From: RGIG2161 sp964525525
Lineage (GTDB): Bacteria; Bacillota; Clostridia; Oscillospirales; CAG-272
Direction of reading: 5' to 3'
DNA length: 21,389 nucleotides
NCBI GenBank assembly: GCA_964525525.1
Contig: CAZGHD010000027.1
Location: 1-21,389, forward strand
Shown: piece by piece, positions 1-8,158 of the stretch
Numbering within the stretch: position 1 is the stretch's first letter
Layout: each line of letters opens with the position of its first letter
Notes under the pieces: generated by a model
The model's input: only the letters and a program-made list of their open reading frames with translations
Told to the model about the DNA's origin: nothing
Database searches by the model: none
Made by a program: the position numbers and the translations under genes

Positions 1-1
1 C

Positions 2-937
2 GAAATGTACAATCCCGAAAAATACACCCCTGCGGTTATAGAATTCGTGGATATTGCAGGCCTTGTACGCGGAGCATCCAAGGGTGAAGGTCTCGGAAAC
101 AAATTCCTCGCTCACATACGCGAGGTAGACGCAGTAGTTCACGTCGTGCGCTGTTTTGAAAATGACGATATTATTCACGTTGACGGTTCTATCGATCCGC
201 TCCGCGATATAGAAACGATCAACATGGAGCTTATCTTCTCCGATATGGAATCTATGGAGCGCAGAATCGACAGAACCAAAAAAGCTATGAAGGGTGACAA
301 AACCCTTGCGTCCCAGCTTGAACTTGAAGAACGCATTATGGCGGCACTTGAGGAAGGAAAAACGGCTCGTTCTCTTGAGCTTTCCGCAGATGAGCTCTCT
401 ATGCTGGTTGACTGTCCCCTTCTCACACTGAAGCCCGTTATATACGCAGGTAACATCTCAGAAGACGATATAGCAAACGGCGCAAAAGACAATCCTGCGT
501 ATGCAAAGCTTGAAGAATTCGCCGCATCCGAAAATTCCGGATGTCTCCCGATATGTGCCGGTATAGAAGCAGAAATAGCAGAACTCTCTCCTGAGGAAAA
601 AGCAGAGTTCCTCACCGATCTCGGCATTGAGGAAAGCGGTCTTGACCGTTTGGTGCGTGCCGGATACGCTCTTCTCGGACTTATCAGTTATCTCACTGCA
701 GGTCCGAAAGAGGTTCGTGCGTGGACAATAACAAAAGGAACCAAGGCACCTCAGGCTGCCGGAAAGATCCACAGCGATTTTGAACGTGGATTTATACGCG
801 CAGAGGTAATAGGTTTTGACGAGCTTATCGCTTGCGGCAATATGACCGCCGCAAAAGAAAAAGGTCTTGTACGCAGCGAAGGAAAAGAATACGTTCTCTC
901 TGACGGTGATATTGTACTTTTCCGTTTCAACGTTTAA
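2..937 (+). CDS. ychF: Ribosome-binding GTPase/ATPase YchF, 5'-truncated by the window edge
   Basis: YchF/OLA1 belongs to the Obg-related P-loop NTPases; it prefers ATP, binds ribosomes and has been tied to stress responses. The visible part begins just before the G3 region (EFVDIAGLV, then GASKGEGLGNKFL) and runs through the helical insert to the C-terminal TGS-like domain (KEVRAWTITKG, APQAAGKIHSDFE, GFIRAEVI), ending in the family-typical FRFNV. The P-loop (about the first 55-65 residues) lies left of the window. The reading frame is open to base 2, so the Met codon at 5 is internal and not the start. The stop is TAA at 935-937. The gene stands alone on this side and converges on the solute-binding protein gene, with a terminator between them. 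Assignment is near certain from end-to-end similarity to the known family. Confidence 0.96.
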   Translation, partial: EMYNPEKYTPAVIEFVDIAGLVRGASKGEGLGNKFLAHIREVDAVVHVVRCFENDDIIHVDGSIDPLRDIETINMELIFSDMESMERRIDRTKKAMKGDKTLASQLELEERIMAALEEGKTARSLELSADELSMLVDCPLLTLKPVIYAGNISEDDIANGAKDNPAYAKLEEFAASENSGCLPICAGIEAEIAELSPEEKAEFLTDLGIEESGLDRLVRAGYALLGLISYLTAGPKEVRAWTITKGTKAPQAAGKIHSDFERGFIRAEVIGFDELIACGNMTAAKEKGLVRSEGKEYVLSDGDIVLFRFNV

Positions 938-946
938 TAACATATA

Positions 947-979
947 AAAATCGGAGTACCAATCAGGTGCTCCGATTTT
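947..979 (+). terminator. Rho-independent terminator after ychF
   Basis: A 14-bp stem lies 10 nt after the ychF stop: arms AAAATCGGAGTACC (947-960) and GGTGCTCCGATTTT (966-979), with one T-G wobble and the loop AATCA. The A-run and T-run at the stem ends let it work in both directions, which fits the convergent genes. Confidence 0.85.
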
Positions 980-991
980 ATATTCAAAAGA

Positions 992-1017
992 AATGCCGCA
1001 CCCAAAGGTGCGGCATT
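992..1017 (-). terminator. Rho-independent terminator of the solute-binding protein gene
   Basis: A perfect 11-bp stem, AATGCCGCACC (992-1002) and GGTGCGGCATT (1007-1017), closes on a 4-nt loop. On the minus strand it is followed by TCTTTTG. It sits about 20 nt past the stop codon of the minus-strand gene. Confidence 0.85.
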
Positions 1018-1036
1018 AAATATTTCATTTGATTTA

Positions 1037-2710
1037 TCAACCAAAGTTAACAGTGAACCACTCGTTAAGCCTTGCTGCAAAGTAATCGTCGTTTGAGACG
1101 GTAGTCAAGCTGCTAAAGTGATCGCCTTCGTAACGTGCGATATTGACGACCGCATCAAGCGGAGACTCATAACCGATAAGCGGATCAGACACAGTAAGAA
1201 GATCAGCGTAGGTTGCATTTTCCAGAATTGCCGTAACTCTGTCGAAAATATCAGCATTTGCTTCATCAAACATCTTTTTGTCCTTTTCGCTAAAGTTGTA
1301 GCTAAGGAGAGAATATGTGGTCGAATCGAGGTTCTGGCGCTTACCGTATTCCCATACATCAGCGCTCATACCTTCTTCAGGATATGCGATGAAAGTATTA
1401 CCGGTATCAACAAGATCCATCATATAATCATCATTAAGACGGGTTACAACACCGTTATCAAGTCTATAGTGGAGACCCTCAACACCGTACTGAAGAATGT
1501 TGCGAACGGTAGGATCGGTATTGATAAGAGTAAGAACTTCCATAGCACGGGAAACTTCTTTATTCTCGCAGTAAGAGCTGATACAGAACATACCCTGATA
1601 TATGTCCTCATTGAAAGCAGTAGGTGCTCTGAGAACGGTTACGTAGTAATCCTCCTCGTAAGCTTCCTTATCCTGGAGAGAACCGTTAACGATAGCAGCT
1701 GCAAACTTGTTATCATTTGCGGGATCATCAGAGAAATAACCGGCCTCCTCAAATCTCTTCATAGTAATAAAGTGTTGCTGAACCTTCGTACTTCTATACT
1801 TATACTGAGGAGAAGCCGCAGAACCGTAAATGGTATTAGCGGTAATGTCAGAACCGTAGAGAGAATTCTCACCGCACCACGGCACGAAGTCGGGAGACTC
1901 AACTTTCTCAAGGAAAGGAGTATAATCAGGCTCGTTTACAGCCATATCGTCGATAAAGTCCTCAGTGTTTTTAAGGTTGGTAAAGGTACTGGGATCATAG
2001 TAATACTTATCAGCAAGCTCCTTATTTACGAGAAGCATAGTATACTCGCCGATAACGTGGTTGTTAAGAATAGCAACGGTAGAACCTTCGATCTTACCCG
2101 CATCGATAAACGTGGGATATATGTAGTCTGCAAGCTTCTTGCTGGTAGAACCGAGATCTTCGTCAAGGAAAGCAAGACGCTCATCCTCGTAGTACTTATA
2201 GAGATTCTCTATGCCGGTAAGGTAGAAGATGTCAATTTCATTTTCGGTAACTTCGGGATACTTGATCTCGGAGAAACCGATGTCGTTCATAATTGTTTCG
2301 TCGCCGGTAACTTCTTCGGTCTCAGGCTCGGTGGCGATGGTCTCGCCGCGCTTTTTAGCTTCCTTTTCAGCCTGTTTTCTTGACTCTTCCGCAGCCTCAG
2401 CTTCTGCCATTGCTTTTTCATAAGCATCAAACTGCTCGTCAAGCTTTTCAAGATATTCGTCTTCGGTATATGTGGTGATGATAACCTGAGTCTTCAGCTT
2501 GGAGCGCAGAATAGTGTTGAGCGCGTCCTGAACAGCGGAAACAGCCTCAGGGGTAGTACTTTCGTCAGTTACCATAACCATCGAGAGAGACATAGCAAGA
2601 CGCTCTTCCTCTTCCTCGATACCGGTAGCCTGATTGTTACAGCCTGCCATCATCAAGGTCGGAACGACCATAAACAGACAAAGAAGCAGGCAAACAATTC
2701 TTTTTTTCAT
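1037..2710 (-). CDS. Lipoprotein, extracellular solute-binding protein (ABC transporter type) with a charged coiled-coil insert
   Basis: This is a 557-residue exported lipoprotein. The signal peptide (residues 1-23, MKKR then a hydrophobic stretch) ends in a lipobox (MAGC, lipidated Cys24), so the protein should be anchored on the outer face of the membrane. Length, the aromatic-rich body, and segments such as IDIFYLTG and MLLVNKELADKYYYDP fit the family 1 extracellular solute-binding proteins, usually sugar receptors. Residues about 84-122 are a Lys/Glu/Ala-rich stretch predicted to be helical or coiled coil, followed by a Thr/Glu linker to about 140; this is an unusual insert. No permease genes are next to it, so the transporter partner is elsewhere. 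The start is supported by AGGAGG at 2719-2724, 8 nt upstream. The substrate cannot be read from sequence. Family assignment is good, function inferred. Confidence 0.8.
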   Translation of the reverse strand: MKKRIVCLLLCLFMVVPTLMMAGCNNQATGIEEEEERLAMSLSMVMVTDESTTPEAVSAVQDALNTILRSKLKTQVIITTYTEDEYLEKLDEQFDAYEKAMAEAEAAEESRKQAEKEAKKRGETIATEPETEEVTGDETIMNDIGFSEIKYPEVTENEIDIFYLTGIENLYKYYEDERLAFLDEDLGSTSKKLADYIYPTFIDAGKIEGSTVAILNNHVIGEYTMLLVNKELADKYYYDPSTFTNLKNTEDFIDDMAVNEPDYTPFLEKVESPDFVPWCGENSLYGSDITANTIYGSAASPQYKYRSTKVQQHFITMKRFEEAGYFSDDPANDNKFAAAIVNGSLQDKEAYEEDYYVTVLRAPTAFNEDIYQGMFCISSYCENKEVSRAMEVLTLINTDPTVRNILQYGVEGLHYRLDNGVVTRLNDDYMMDLVDTGNTFIAYPEEGMSADVWEYGKRQNLDSTTYSLLSYNFSEKDKKMFDEANADIFDRVTAILENATYADLLTVSDPLIGYESPLDAVVNIARYEGDHFSSLTTVSNDDYFAARLNEWFTVNFG

Positions 2711-2774
2711 TTTGAGAACCTCCTAAAATAAATACGATGCATACGTGTAAAACAAACACTATAATACAGAATAT

Positions 2775-2803
2775 ATTTTACACCAATATGACAAATATGT
2801 CAA
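2775..2803 (-). promoter_or_regulatory. Sigma-A promoter of the solute-binding lipoprotein gene
   Basis: On the minus strand: -35 TTGACA (2803-2798), 17-nt spacer, -10 TAAAAT (2780-2775). A start near 2768 gives a leader of roughly 58 nt. Two TTTTGCACAATC copies (plus-strand reading) lie 58 and 90 bp upstream of the -35. Confidence 0.75.
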
Positions 2804-2959
2804 GAAATAATTTTGCCGATTTTGCTTTATTTATCGGCATCTTCGCGATCTTTTGCATTGTTTTGCACAATCGCGCCTTAAAAAAATCTACGTTTTGCAC
2901 AATCAATTTGTAACCTTATAACAATCAATGACTTTGTTTTTTGTGCACATATCACATTT
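2804..2959. other. AT-rich gap between the second sigA and the solute-binding protein promoter, with repeated motifs
   Basis: No gene is seen here. It holds two TTTTGCACAATC copies (2861-2872, 2893-2904; start-to-start 32 bp, about three helical turns), a partial TTTTGCATTG at 2851, and a direct repeat ACAATCAAT (2899-2907, 2921-2929; 22 bp apart). I find no convincing GC-rich terminator after the sigma gene, so read-through is possible. Confidence 0.5.
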
Positions 2960-4051
2960 TTATTCAAGATAATCTTTTAACCGTTTTGAACGGCTGGGGT
3001 GGCGAAGTTTACGTAAAGCCTTCGCTTCGATCTGTCTGATACGCTCTCTCGTAATATTAAACGCCTGTCCTACTTCCTCAAGAGTGCACGGGCGTCCGCC
3101 GGTAAGTCCAAATCGAAGCTTGAGCACCTGTTCTTCCCTTTCGGTCAGCGTGTGAAGCACTTCATCAAGCTGCTCTCTGAGCAACGTATACGAAGCAGCC
3201 TCAGCCGGAGCCGGGGAATCTTCATCGGGAATAAAATCCCCAAGGTGACTGTCGTCTTCCTCACCTATCGGAGTTTCAAGAGATACGGGATCAAGCGCGA
3301 TCTTCATAACCTCTCTGATCTTTTCCACGCTCATTCCCATCTTCTCGGCGAGTTCAGCCTCGGTAGGCTCACGGCCGTTTTCCTGAAGCATCTGTCGCTG
3401 ATACCTCGAGACACGGTGAATTGTCTCGACCATATGAACCGGAATTCTTATCGTTCTTGCCTGATCAGCGATCGCGCGGGTTATTGCCTGTCTTATCCAC
3501 CAGGTTGCGTAGGTAGAAAATTTATAGCCTTTGGTAAAGTCGAACTTTTCAACGGCCTTCATAAGTCCAAGGTTACCTTCCTGAATAAGATCAAGGAAGA
3601 ACATTCCTTTACCGACGTATCTTTTAGCGATGCTTACAACCAGTCGAAGGTTAGACTCAACCAGCTTATTTTTGGCAATCTCGTCGCCCTGCGCCATTTT
3701 TTCGGCAAGCTCAGCCTCAACGTCAGCACCGAGAAGCGGAACCTTACCGATCTCGCGAAGATACATTCTTACCGGGTCGTCGATAGTAAGGCCGTCCTGA
3801 ATAAGCGCGCTTTCCATACTTTCTGCGCTTTCGAAGCTTTCGACTTCTTTTTCAATATCACTGAGATCCTCGGGTATATCGGGTTCTATCTCAATACCGC
3901 TATTTTCAAGTGCTTCGTAGATTTTTTCGATATGTTCTATATCGTATTCGGTATCACCAAGAACTTCCGCTATTTCAAAATTTGAAATAGAGCCTTTGGC
4001 TTTACCTTTTTCAATGAGTTCTGCTATGACGTTTTTCTTTTCGTTACTCAT
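2960..4051 (-). CDS. Primary (group 1-like) RNA polymerase sigma factor, second tandem copy
   Basis: This 363-residue sigma-70 protein carries region 1.1-like sequence (about 1-75), 1.2 (DDPVRMYLREIGKVPLL), 2 (NLRLVVSIAKRYVGKG; DLIQEGNLGLMKAVEKFD; FSTYATWWIRQAITRAI), 3, and 4.2 with the helix-turn-helix TLEEVGQAFNITRERIRQIE. From region 1.2 to the C-terminus it matches the upstream copy almost residue for residue. The exceptions are a short stretch before region 4 (PAEAASYTL) and scattered changes such as GGRPC in place of DGRPR just before 4.2, so both should read the same promoters. The N-terminal region 1.1 and the acidic linker are clearly different and one block shorter. Start ATG overlaps the preceding stop (TAATG); GGAG lies within the end of the upstream gene. 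It could be a back-up or condition-specific housekeeping sigma. Confidence 0.93.
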   Translation of the reverse strand: MSNEKKNVIAELIEKGKAKGSISNFEIAEVLGDTEYDIEHIEKIYEALENSGIEIEPDIPEDLSDIEKEVESFESAESMESALIQDGLTIDDPVRMYLREIGKVPLLGADVEAELAEKMAQGDEIAKNKLVESNLRLVVSIAKRYVGKGMFFLDLIQEGNLGLMKAVEKFDFTKGYKFSTYATWWIRQAITRAIADQARTIRIPVHMVETIHRVSRYQRQMLQENGREPTEAELAEKMGMSVEKIREVMKIALDPVSLETPIGEEDDSHLGDFIPDEDSPAPAEAASYTLLREQLDEVLHTLTEREEQVLKLRFGLTGGRPCTLEEVGQAFNITRERIRQIEAKALRKLRHPSRSKRLKDYLE

Positions 4052-5160
4052 TATTTTCTGTACTCCTTAAGCATTTTTGAACGACTGGGGTGGCGAAGTT
4101 TGCGAAGTGCTTTTGCTTCGATCTGTCTGATACGCTCTCTCGTAATATTGAAAGCCTGTCCAACTTCCTCAAGAGTGCGCGGACGTCCGTCGGTCAAACC
4201 GAAACGAAGTTTGAGCACCTGTTCCTCTCTTTCGGTCAAGGTGTGAAGTACCTCATCAAGCTGTTCTCTGAGCATATCGGTGAATACCTCTTCCTCGGGA
4301 GACGGAGAATCTTCATCCGGAATAAAATCACCGAGGTGGCTGTCATCCTCCTCGCCTATCGGGGTTTCAAGCGATACAGGATCAAGCGCGATCTTCATTA
4401 CTTCTCTGACCTTTTCAACGCTCATTCCCATCTTTTCGGCAAGTTCAACCTCGGTGGGTTCGCGTCCGTTTTCCTGAAGCAGCTGGCGCTGGTATCTTGA
4501 AACACGATGTATAGTCTCGACCATATGTACGGGGATTCTTATCGTTCTTGCCTGATCGGCAATCGCACGGGTTATCGCCTGTCTTATCCACCATGTTGCG
4601 TAAGTAGAGAATTTATATCCTTTGGTAAAGTCGAACTTGTCAACAGCTTTCATCAAACCAAGGTTGCCCTCCTGAATAAGGTCAAGGAAGAACATTCCCT
4701 TACCGACGTATCTTTTTGCGATACTTACAACCAGTCGAAGGTTTGACTCAACCAGCTTATTTTTCGCGATCTCGTCGCCCGCAGCCATCTTTTCGGCAAG
4801 CTCTGCTTCAACGTCAGCGCCGAGAAGGGGAACTTTACCTATCTCGCGTAGATACATTCTTACCGGGTCGTCGATAGCAAGTCCTTCCTGAATAAGCGCT
4901 CTTTCCATATCTTCGGCGCTTTCAAGACGCTCAACGTCCTTTTCGATGTCGTCAAGATCGGAAATATCGTCAGTCGCGCCGTATCCGGAAACTTCGATTC
5001 CATTACTTTCAAGAGTTTCGTAAATTTTTTCAAGCTGGTCAATATCGTAATCTACGTCCTCAAGAGCCTCAAGAACTTCATCGCCCGAAAGCGAGCCCTT
5101 GAGTTTTCCCTTTTCAATAAGCTCACTCAGATCAAGCTTCTTTTTCTTTTCTTTTTCCAT
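4051..5160 (-). CDS. sigA: RNA polymerase primary sigma factor SigA/RpoD, first tandem copy
   Basis: This 369-residue protein directs core RNA polymerase to housekeeping promoters. Region 1.1 is visible at residues about 8-60 (DLSELIEKGKLKGSL...), followed by an acidic linker; region 1.2 begins near 97, region 2 spans about 140-215 with the -10-reading helix (TYATWWIRQAITRAI), region 3 follows, and region 4.2 holds the -35-reading helix-turn-helix. Size matches clostridial SigA. It lies 13 nt after dnaG, with an AGAGGTG site between, in the classic dgt-dnaG-sigA order. The start codon ATG (5160) is supported by that site. The position next to dnaG and the canonical R before region 4.2 make this the likelier ancestral copy; the neighbour downstream is its duplicate. 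Confidence 0.95.
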   Translation of the reverse strand: MEKEKKKKLDLSELIEKGKLKGSLSGDEVLEALEDVDYDIDQLEKIYETLESNGIEVSGYGATDDISDLDDIEKDVERLESAEDMERALIQEGLAIDDPVRMYLREIGKVPLLGADVEAELAEKMAAGDEIAKNKLVESNLRLVVSIAKRYVGKGMFFLDLIQEGNLGLMKAVDKFDFTKGYKFSTYATWWIRQAITRAIADQARTIRIPVHMVETIHRVSRYQRQLLQENGREPTEVELAEKMGMSVEKVREVMKIALDPVSLETPIGEEDDSHLGDFIPDEDSPSPEEEVFTDMLREQLDEVLHTLTEREEQVLKLRFGLTDGRPRTLEEVGQAFNITRERIRQIEAKALRKLRHPSRSKMLKEYRK

Positions 5161-5173
5161 TTATGTACACCTC

Positions 5174-6937
5174 TTATATTTTATTCTTTTTTCGGTTTAT
5201 CAGTGAGGACAGATCATCCACGCTAATATCTTTATCGTCTGATTTTTTACTTTTTTCAAGTTTCAGAACTTTTATTGCATCGTCAAGTACGTTTCTGTCG
5301 TTAACGGTCAACGTCTCGCGGGATACACGCATTTTAGTGATCCGTCCCATTTCTTCCACCGTAAAACGCTCACCAAACATTGAAATATCAAACGCGCCGG
5401 TCTTATCTGTACCCTCAGTGATCGCTTCAAAAGTTCTACGCCCGAGCTCGGTAAAGAAATCGTCGGGAGAAAGTTCTATTTCACCGATTGCAAGCGCGCG
5501 GCGATGATCTTCAAAAGAAAGAAGCAGACCTAACACCGTTTCTTCTGCGCGGGCTGCGTGAACGTTTTTTACGTAATCTGGATTGATTCTGTCTCCGTAT
5601 CCTGAGCCAGACATATACGCATCCCGTATTTCGCTCTTTTTCAGCTCGCGGTTCCGCTTTGCCGCCTGACGGCGAACGTCGGTTCTTATGCTGTCCGCAG
5701 GAAGGCCCATAACCTCGGCGATCTTACCGATATACACTTCCCTCTCCGCCTCCGAATACGCTTCAGACGCGATAGCACATAGCTCTGACGTAGCCTTGAT
5801 CTTATCGTCCGGAAGCGTTATATCATATTTTGACAAAATGCCGTCCACTTTGAAATCAAACCGTCCCCGGCTTCCCGAAAGCAGTTCTCTGAATTTCTCT
5901 GCGCCGAATTTTTTGATGTATTCGTCGGGGTCTTTTGCACCGCTCATCTTCAGCACCTTGACCTCGCATCCCGCCTCAGAGAGCAATTTTATCGCCTTAT
6001 CAGCCGCCCTCTGACCTGCGCCGTCGCTGTCGTAAGATATTATTACTTTTTTTGAATACTTCGCCATTATCCGCGCCTGATCCGGTGTAATCGCCGTACC
6101 GAGAGTGGCAACGGCAGAAGAAAATCCCGCCGCGTGAAGCGCAATAACGTCCATATATCCTTCGCAAAGGATAAGATACTCTGAGCAGTTATTCTTCGCG
6201 TAATTCAGCGCAAACAGATTACGGCTCTTTTTGAATGCGGGAGTATCTGACGAGTTAAGATACTTTGGCAAAGAATCGTCCATTACTCTGCCGCCGAACG
6301 CTATTACATTACCGCCGACGTCTATTATCGGGAACATAACGCGTCCTCTGAAATAGTCATACGGGCGACCGGTCTTCTGGCTCTTTCCGCACATAAATCC
6401 GGTTATCATCTCTTCGTCGGTATATCCCTTTGATTTAAGATGATCGGTCAGCGCGCCGAAGCTGTCCGGTGCGTATCCGAGTCCGAATCGCTTGATTACC
6501 GCGTCAGACAGACCTCTCTGCCCTTTGAGATATTCAAGACCTTTCCGTCCGTTCTCGGAATAAAGCTGTGAATGAAAGAAACGCGCCGCGTCACGGTTCA
6601 TATCTATCATTCTTGACCTTGTCGGACCTTTTTGCGGTGCCGCACCGTCCTCGGGAATCTCTATTCCCGCGCGCTTTGCAAGGAACTCAAGCGCATCGCG
6701 GTATTCGAGATTTTCCATTCGCATTATAAAGGTTATTACGTCTCCGCCCGCACCGCATCCGAAGCAGTAAAAATTCTGCGTTGAGGTAAAAACGGTGAAA
6801 GACGGTGTTTTTTCCGAGTGGAACGGGCAAAGTCCGTTCATATTCGATCCCGCCCGCTTGAGCGAAACGTAAGAGGAGACGACGTCCTCAATGTTCGAGC
6901 GATATTTTATTTCTTCAATTATGCTGTGGTCGATCAT
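5174..6937 (-). CDS. dnaG: DNA primase DnaG
   Basis: DnaG makes RNA primers for the replication fork together with the DnaB-type helicase. The CHC2 zinc ribbon is intact (CPFH at 37-40 and CFGC at 58-61, so Cys37, His40, Cys58, Cys61). The basic RNA-polymerase motif region has VMFPI, FGGRVM and PKYLNS. TOPRIM follows with Glu259 (LCEGYMD) and Asp303/Asp305 (YDSDGAG), the metal-binding residues. The C-terminal part (about 430-587) is the variable helicase-binding domain. At 587 residues the size is normal. ATG at 6937 is preceded by AGGAGGAG in the 21-nt gap after dgt, so it is translated from the same mRNA as dgt. Confidence 0.97.
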   Translation of the reverse strand: MIDHSIIEEIKYRSNIEDVVSSYVSLKRAGSNMNGLCPFHSEKTPSFTVFTSTQNFYCFGCGAGGDVITFIMRMENLEYRDALEFLAKRAGIEIPEDGAAPQKGPTRSRMIDMNRDAARFFHSQLYSENGRKGLEYLKGQRGLSDAVIKRFGLGYAPDSFGALTDHLKSKGYTDEEMITGFMCGKSQKTGRPYDYFRGRVMFPIIDVGGNVIAFGGRVMDDSLPKYLNSSDTPAFKKSRNLFALNYAKNNCSEYLILCEGYMDVIALHAAGFSSAVATLGTAITPDQARIMAKYSKKVIISYDSDGAGQRAADKAIKLLSEAGCEVKVLKMSGAKDPDEYIKKFGAEKFRELLSGSRGRFDFKVDGILSKYDITLPDDKIKATSELCAIASEAYSEAEREVYIGKIAEVMGLPADSIRTDVRRQAAKRNRELKKSEIRDAYMSGSGYGDRINPDYVKNVHAARAEETVLGLLLSFEDHRRALAIGEIELSPDDFFTELGRRTFEAITEGTDKTGAFDISMFGERFTVEEMGRITKMRVSRETLTVNDRNVLDDAIKVLKLEKSKKSDDKDISVDDLSSLINRKKNKI

Positions 6938-6958
6938 ATCGGCGTCTCCTCCTGTCTT

Positions 6959-7975
6959 TTATTTTCCGCGCCAAATAACGGGAATGAAAAGTTCGTGATA
7001 TTTTTCTATTGCAAATCTGTCGGTCATACCTGCGATAAAATCGCAAACGCATCTTTCAACAGATTCGTGCTCGGTATTCGAGTAGTACGGCTCGGGCATC
7101 TCGTGAGGATGCTCCGCGTAGTAATAATACAGGCGGGCAAGCACGTCTTTTGCCTTTGCCTCCTCGGACATGGTAACGGGATTGCGGTAAACAGTCTTGA
7201 AAAGAAACTCCCGCAAGCGCATGGTAGCCTCGTATATGTGCGGCTCCATTCCTATCTCGTTTTTATCTGTACTGTATGAAATAACAGACGTAACCATACG
7301 GTTTATTCTCTCGCTGTGGCCGACGCCGAGTACGTCGCGAAGCTCAGCGGGTATATCGCCGAGTGAGATTATTCCCGCGTGGCACGCATCGTCTATATCG
7401 TGGTTTATGTAGGCAATACGGTCGGCGTATTTTACGATAATTCCCTCAAGAGTGCTCGCCATAAAATCACCCGTGTGATTCACGATACCGTCGCGCACCT
7501 CCCAAGTAAGGTTAAGTCCGACGCCGCCTCTTTCAAGCTTTTCAACAACGCGCAAGCTCTGCTTATAATGAGTAAACTCTTTTGAATAGCATTCCTGCAT
7601 TATAGCCTCTCCGGCGTGACCGAACGGCGTGTGGCCGAGATCGTGTCCGAGCGCGGCAGCCTCCGTCAAGTCTTCGTTCAGACGCAGAGCGCGGGCAATT
7701 ATTCGCGCTATCTGAGTCACCTCGAGAGTATGAGTCATACGCGTACGGTACGCCTCGTCTGCGGGCGACAAAAACACCTGCGTTTTATTCATAAGACGGC
7801 GGAAAGCGTTTGAATGAATTATCCTGTCGCGGTCACGCTGAAACTCGGTGCGGTTAGGGCACGGCGAGTACGCATGATCGCGCCCCCGTGTATTCGCAGT
7901 AAGAAACGCAAACGGGGACAGAACGTTCTTTTCTCGCTCAAGGAAAACATCGCAAATGTTACTCGTAGGGATCAC
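6959..7975 (-). CDS. dgt: HD-domain dNTP triphosphohydrolase, dGTPase-like
   Basis: This 338-residue HD-superfamily enzyme of the dGTPase group hydrolyses deoxynucleoside triphosphates to the nucleoside and triphosphate. Visible: HSNAFRRLMNKTQVF, metal-site His82 (MTHTLEV), the HD pair His111-Asp112 in GHDLGHTPFGH, and a later VKYADRIAYINHD. It fits the shorter Gram-positive form that usually precedes dnaG, as here. The start used is GTG at 7975; the nearby GGAG overlaps this GTG, so the ribosome-site spacing is poor and the start is uncertain. Homologues begin about 8-12 residues before EREK, which fits GTG. No ATG is found in frame upstream to about 8000. Confidence 0.9.
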   Translation of the reverse strand: MIPTSNICDVFLEREKNVLSPFAFLTANTRGRDHAYSPCPNRTEFQRDRDRIIHSNAFRRLMNKTQVFLSPADEAYRTRMTHTLEVTQIARIIARALRLNEDLTEAAALGHDLGHTPFGHAGEAIMQECYSKEFTHYKQSLRVVEKLERGGVGLNLTWEVRDGIVNHTGDFMASTLEGIIVKYADRIAYINHDIDDACHAGIISLGDIPAELRDVLGVGHSERINRMVTSVISYSTDKNEIGMEPHIYEATMRLREFLFKTVYRNPVTMSEEAKAKDVLARLYYYYAEHPHEMPEPYYSNTEHESVERCVCDFIAGMTDRFAIEKYHELFIPVIWRGK

Positions 7976-8090
7976 TCCGATCGTTAATTTGTTTTCACAT
8001 ATAATATACGCACAAACCCTTCAAAAACCTCTTTTATTTTGCAATTTTTTTGATTTTTTCAAAAAAAGATGAGATTATTTGCGATAACAC

Positions 8091-8119
8091 TTGAATAAAT
8101 CCGAGTTTTATGGCAAAAT
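8091..8119 (+). promoter_or_regulatory. Possible promoter of the glycerol-1-phosphate dehydrogenase gene
   Basis: TTGAAT (8091-8096), 17-nt spacer, CAAAAT (8114-8119), about 40 nt before the start codon, in the AT-rich gap shared with the divergent dgt operon. I could not find an equally clear promoter for the dgt side; TATTAT-like sequence near 7999-8006 is the best -10 candidate but lacks a good -35. Confidence 0.35.
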
Positions 8120-8158
8120 ATAAGTAACTTTATTAAAAAATGCTCTCGGAGGTCATAA

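Noticed and set aside
1118..2383. 421-codon open frame on the plus strand opposite the solute-binding protein gene
   Set aside because: It has no ribosome site, its product looks like no protein family, and it lies entirely over a gene with signal peptide, promoter and terminator on the other strand.
2711..2959. Riboswitch or small RNA before the solute-binding protein gene
   Set aside because: The promoter leaves a leader of only about 58 nt with no stable stem; upstream sequence is AT-rich with short direct repeats only.
3152..3985. 277-codon plus-strand frame over the second sigma gene, with a related one over the first (4090-4500)
   Set aside because: Both mirror the duplicated sigma genes; similarity between them only reflects the duplication.
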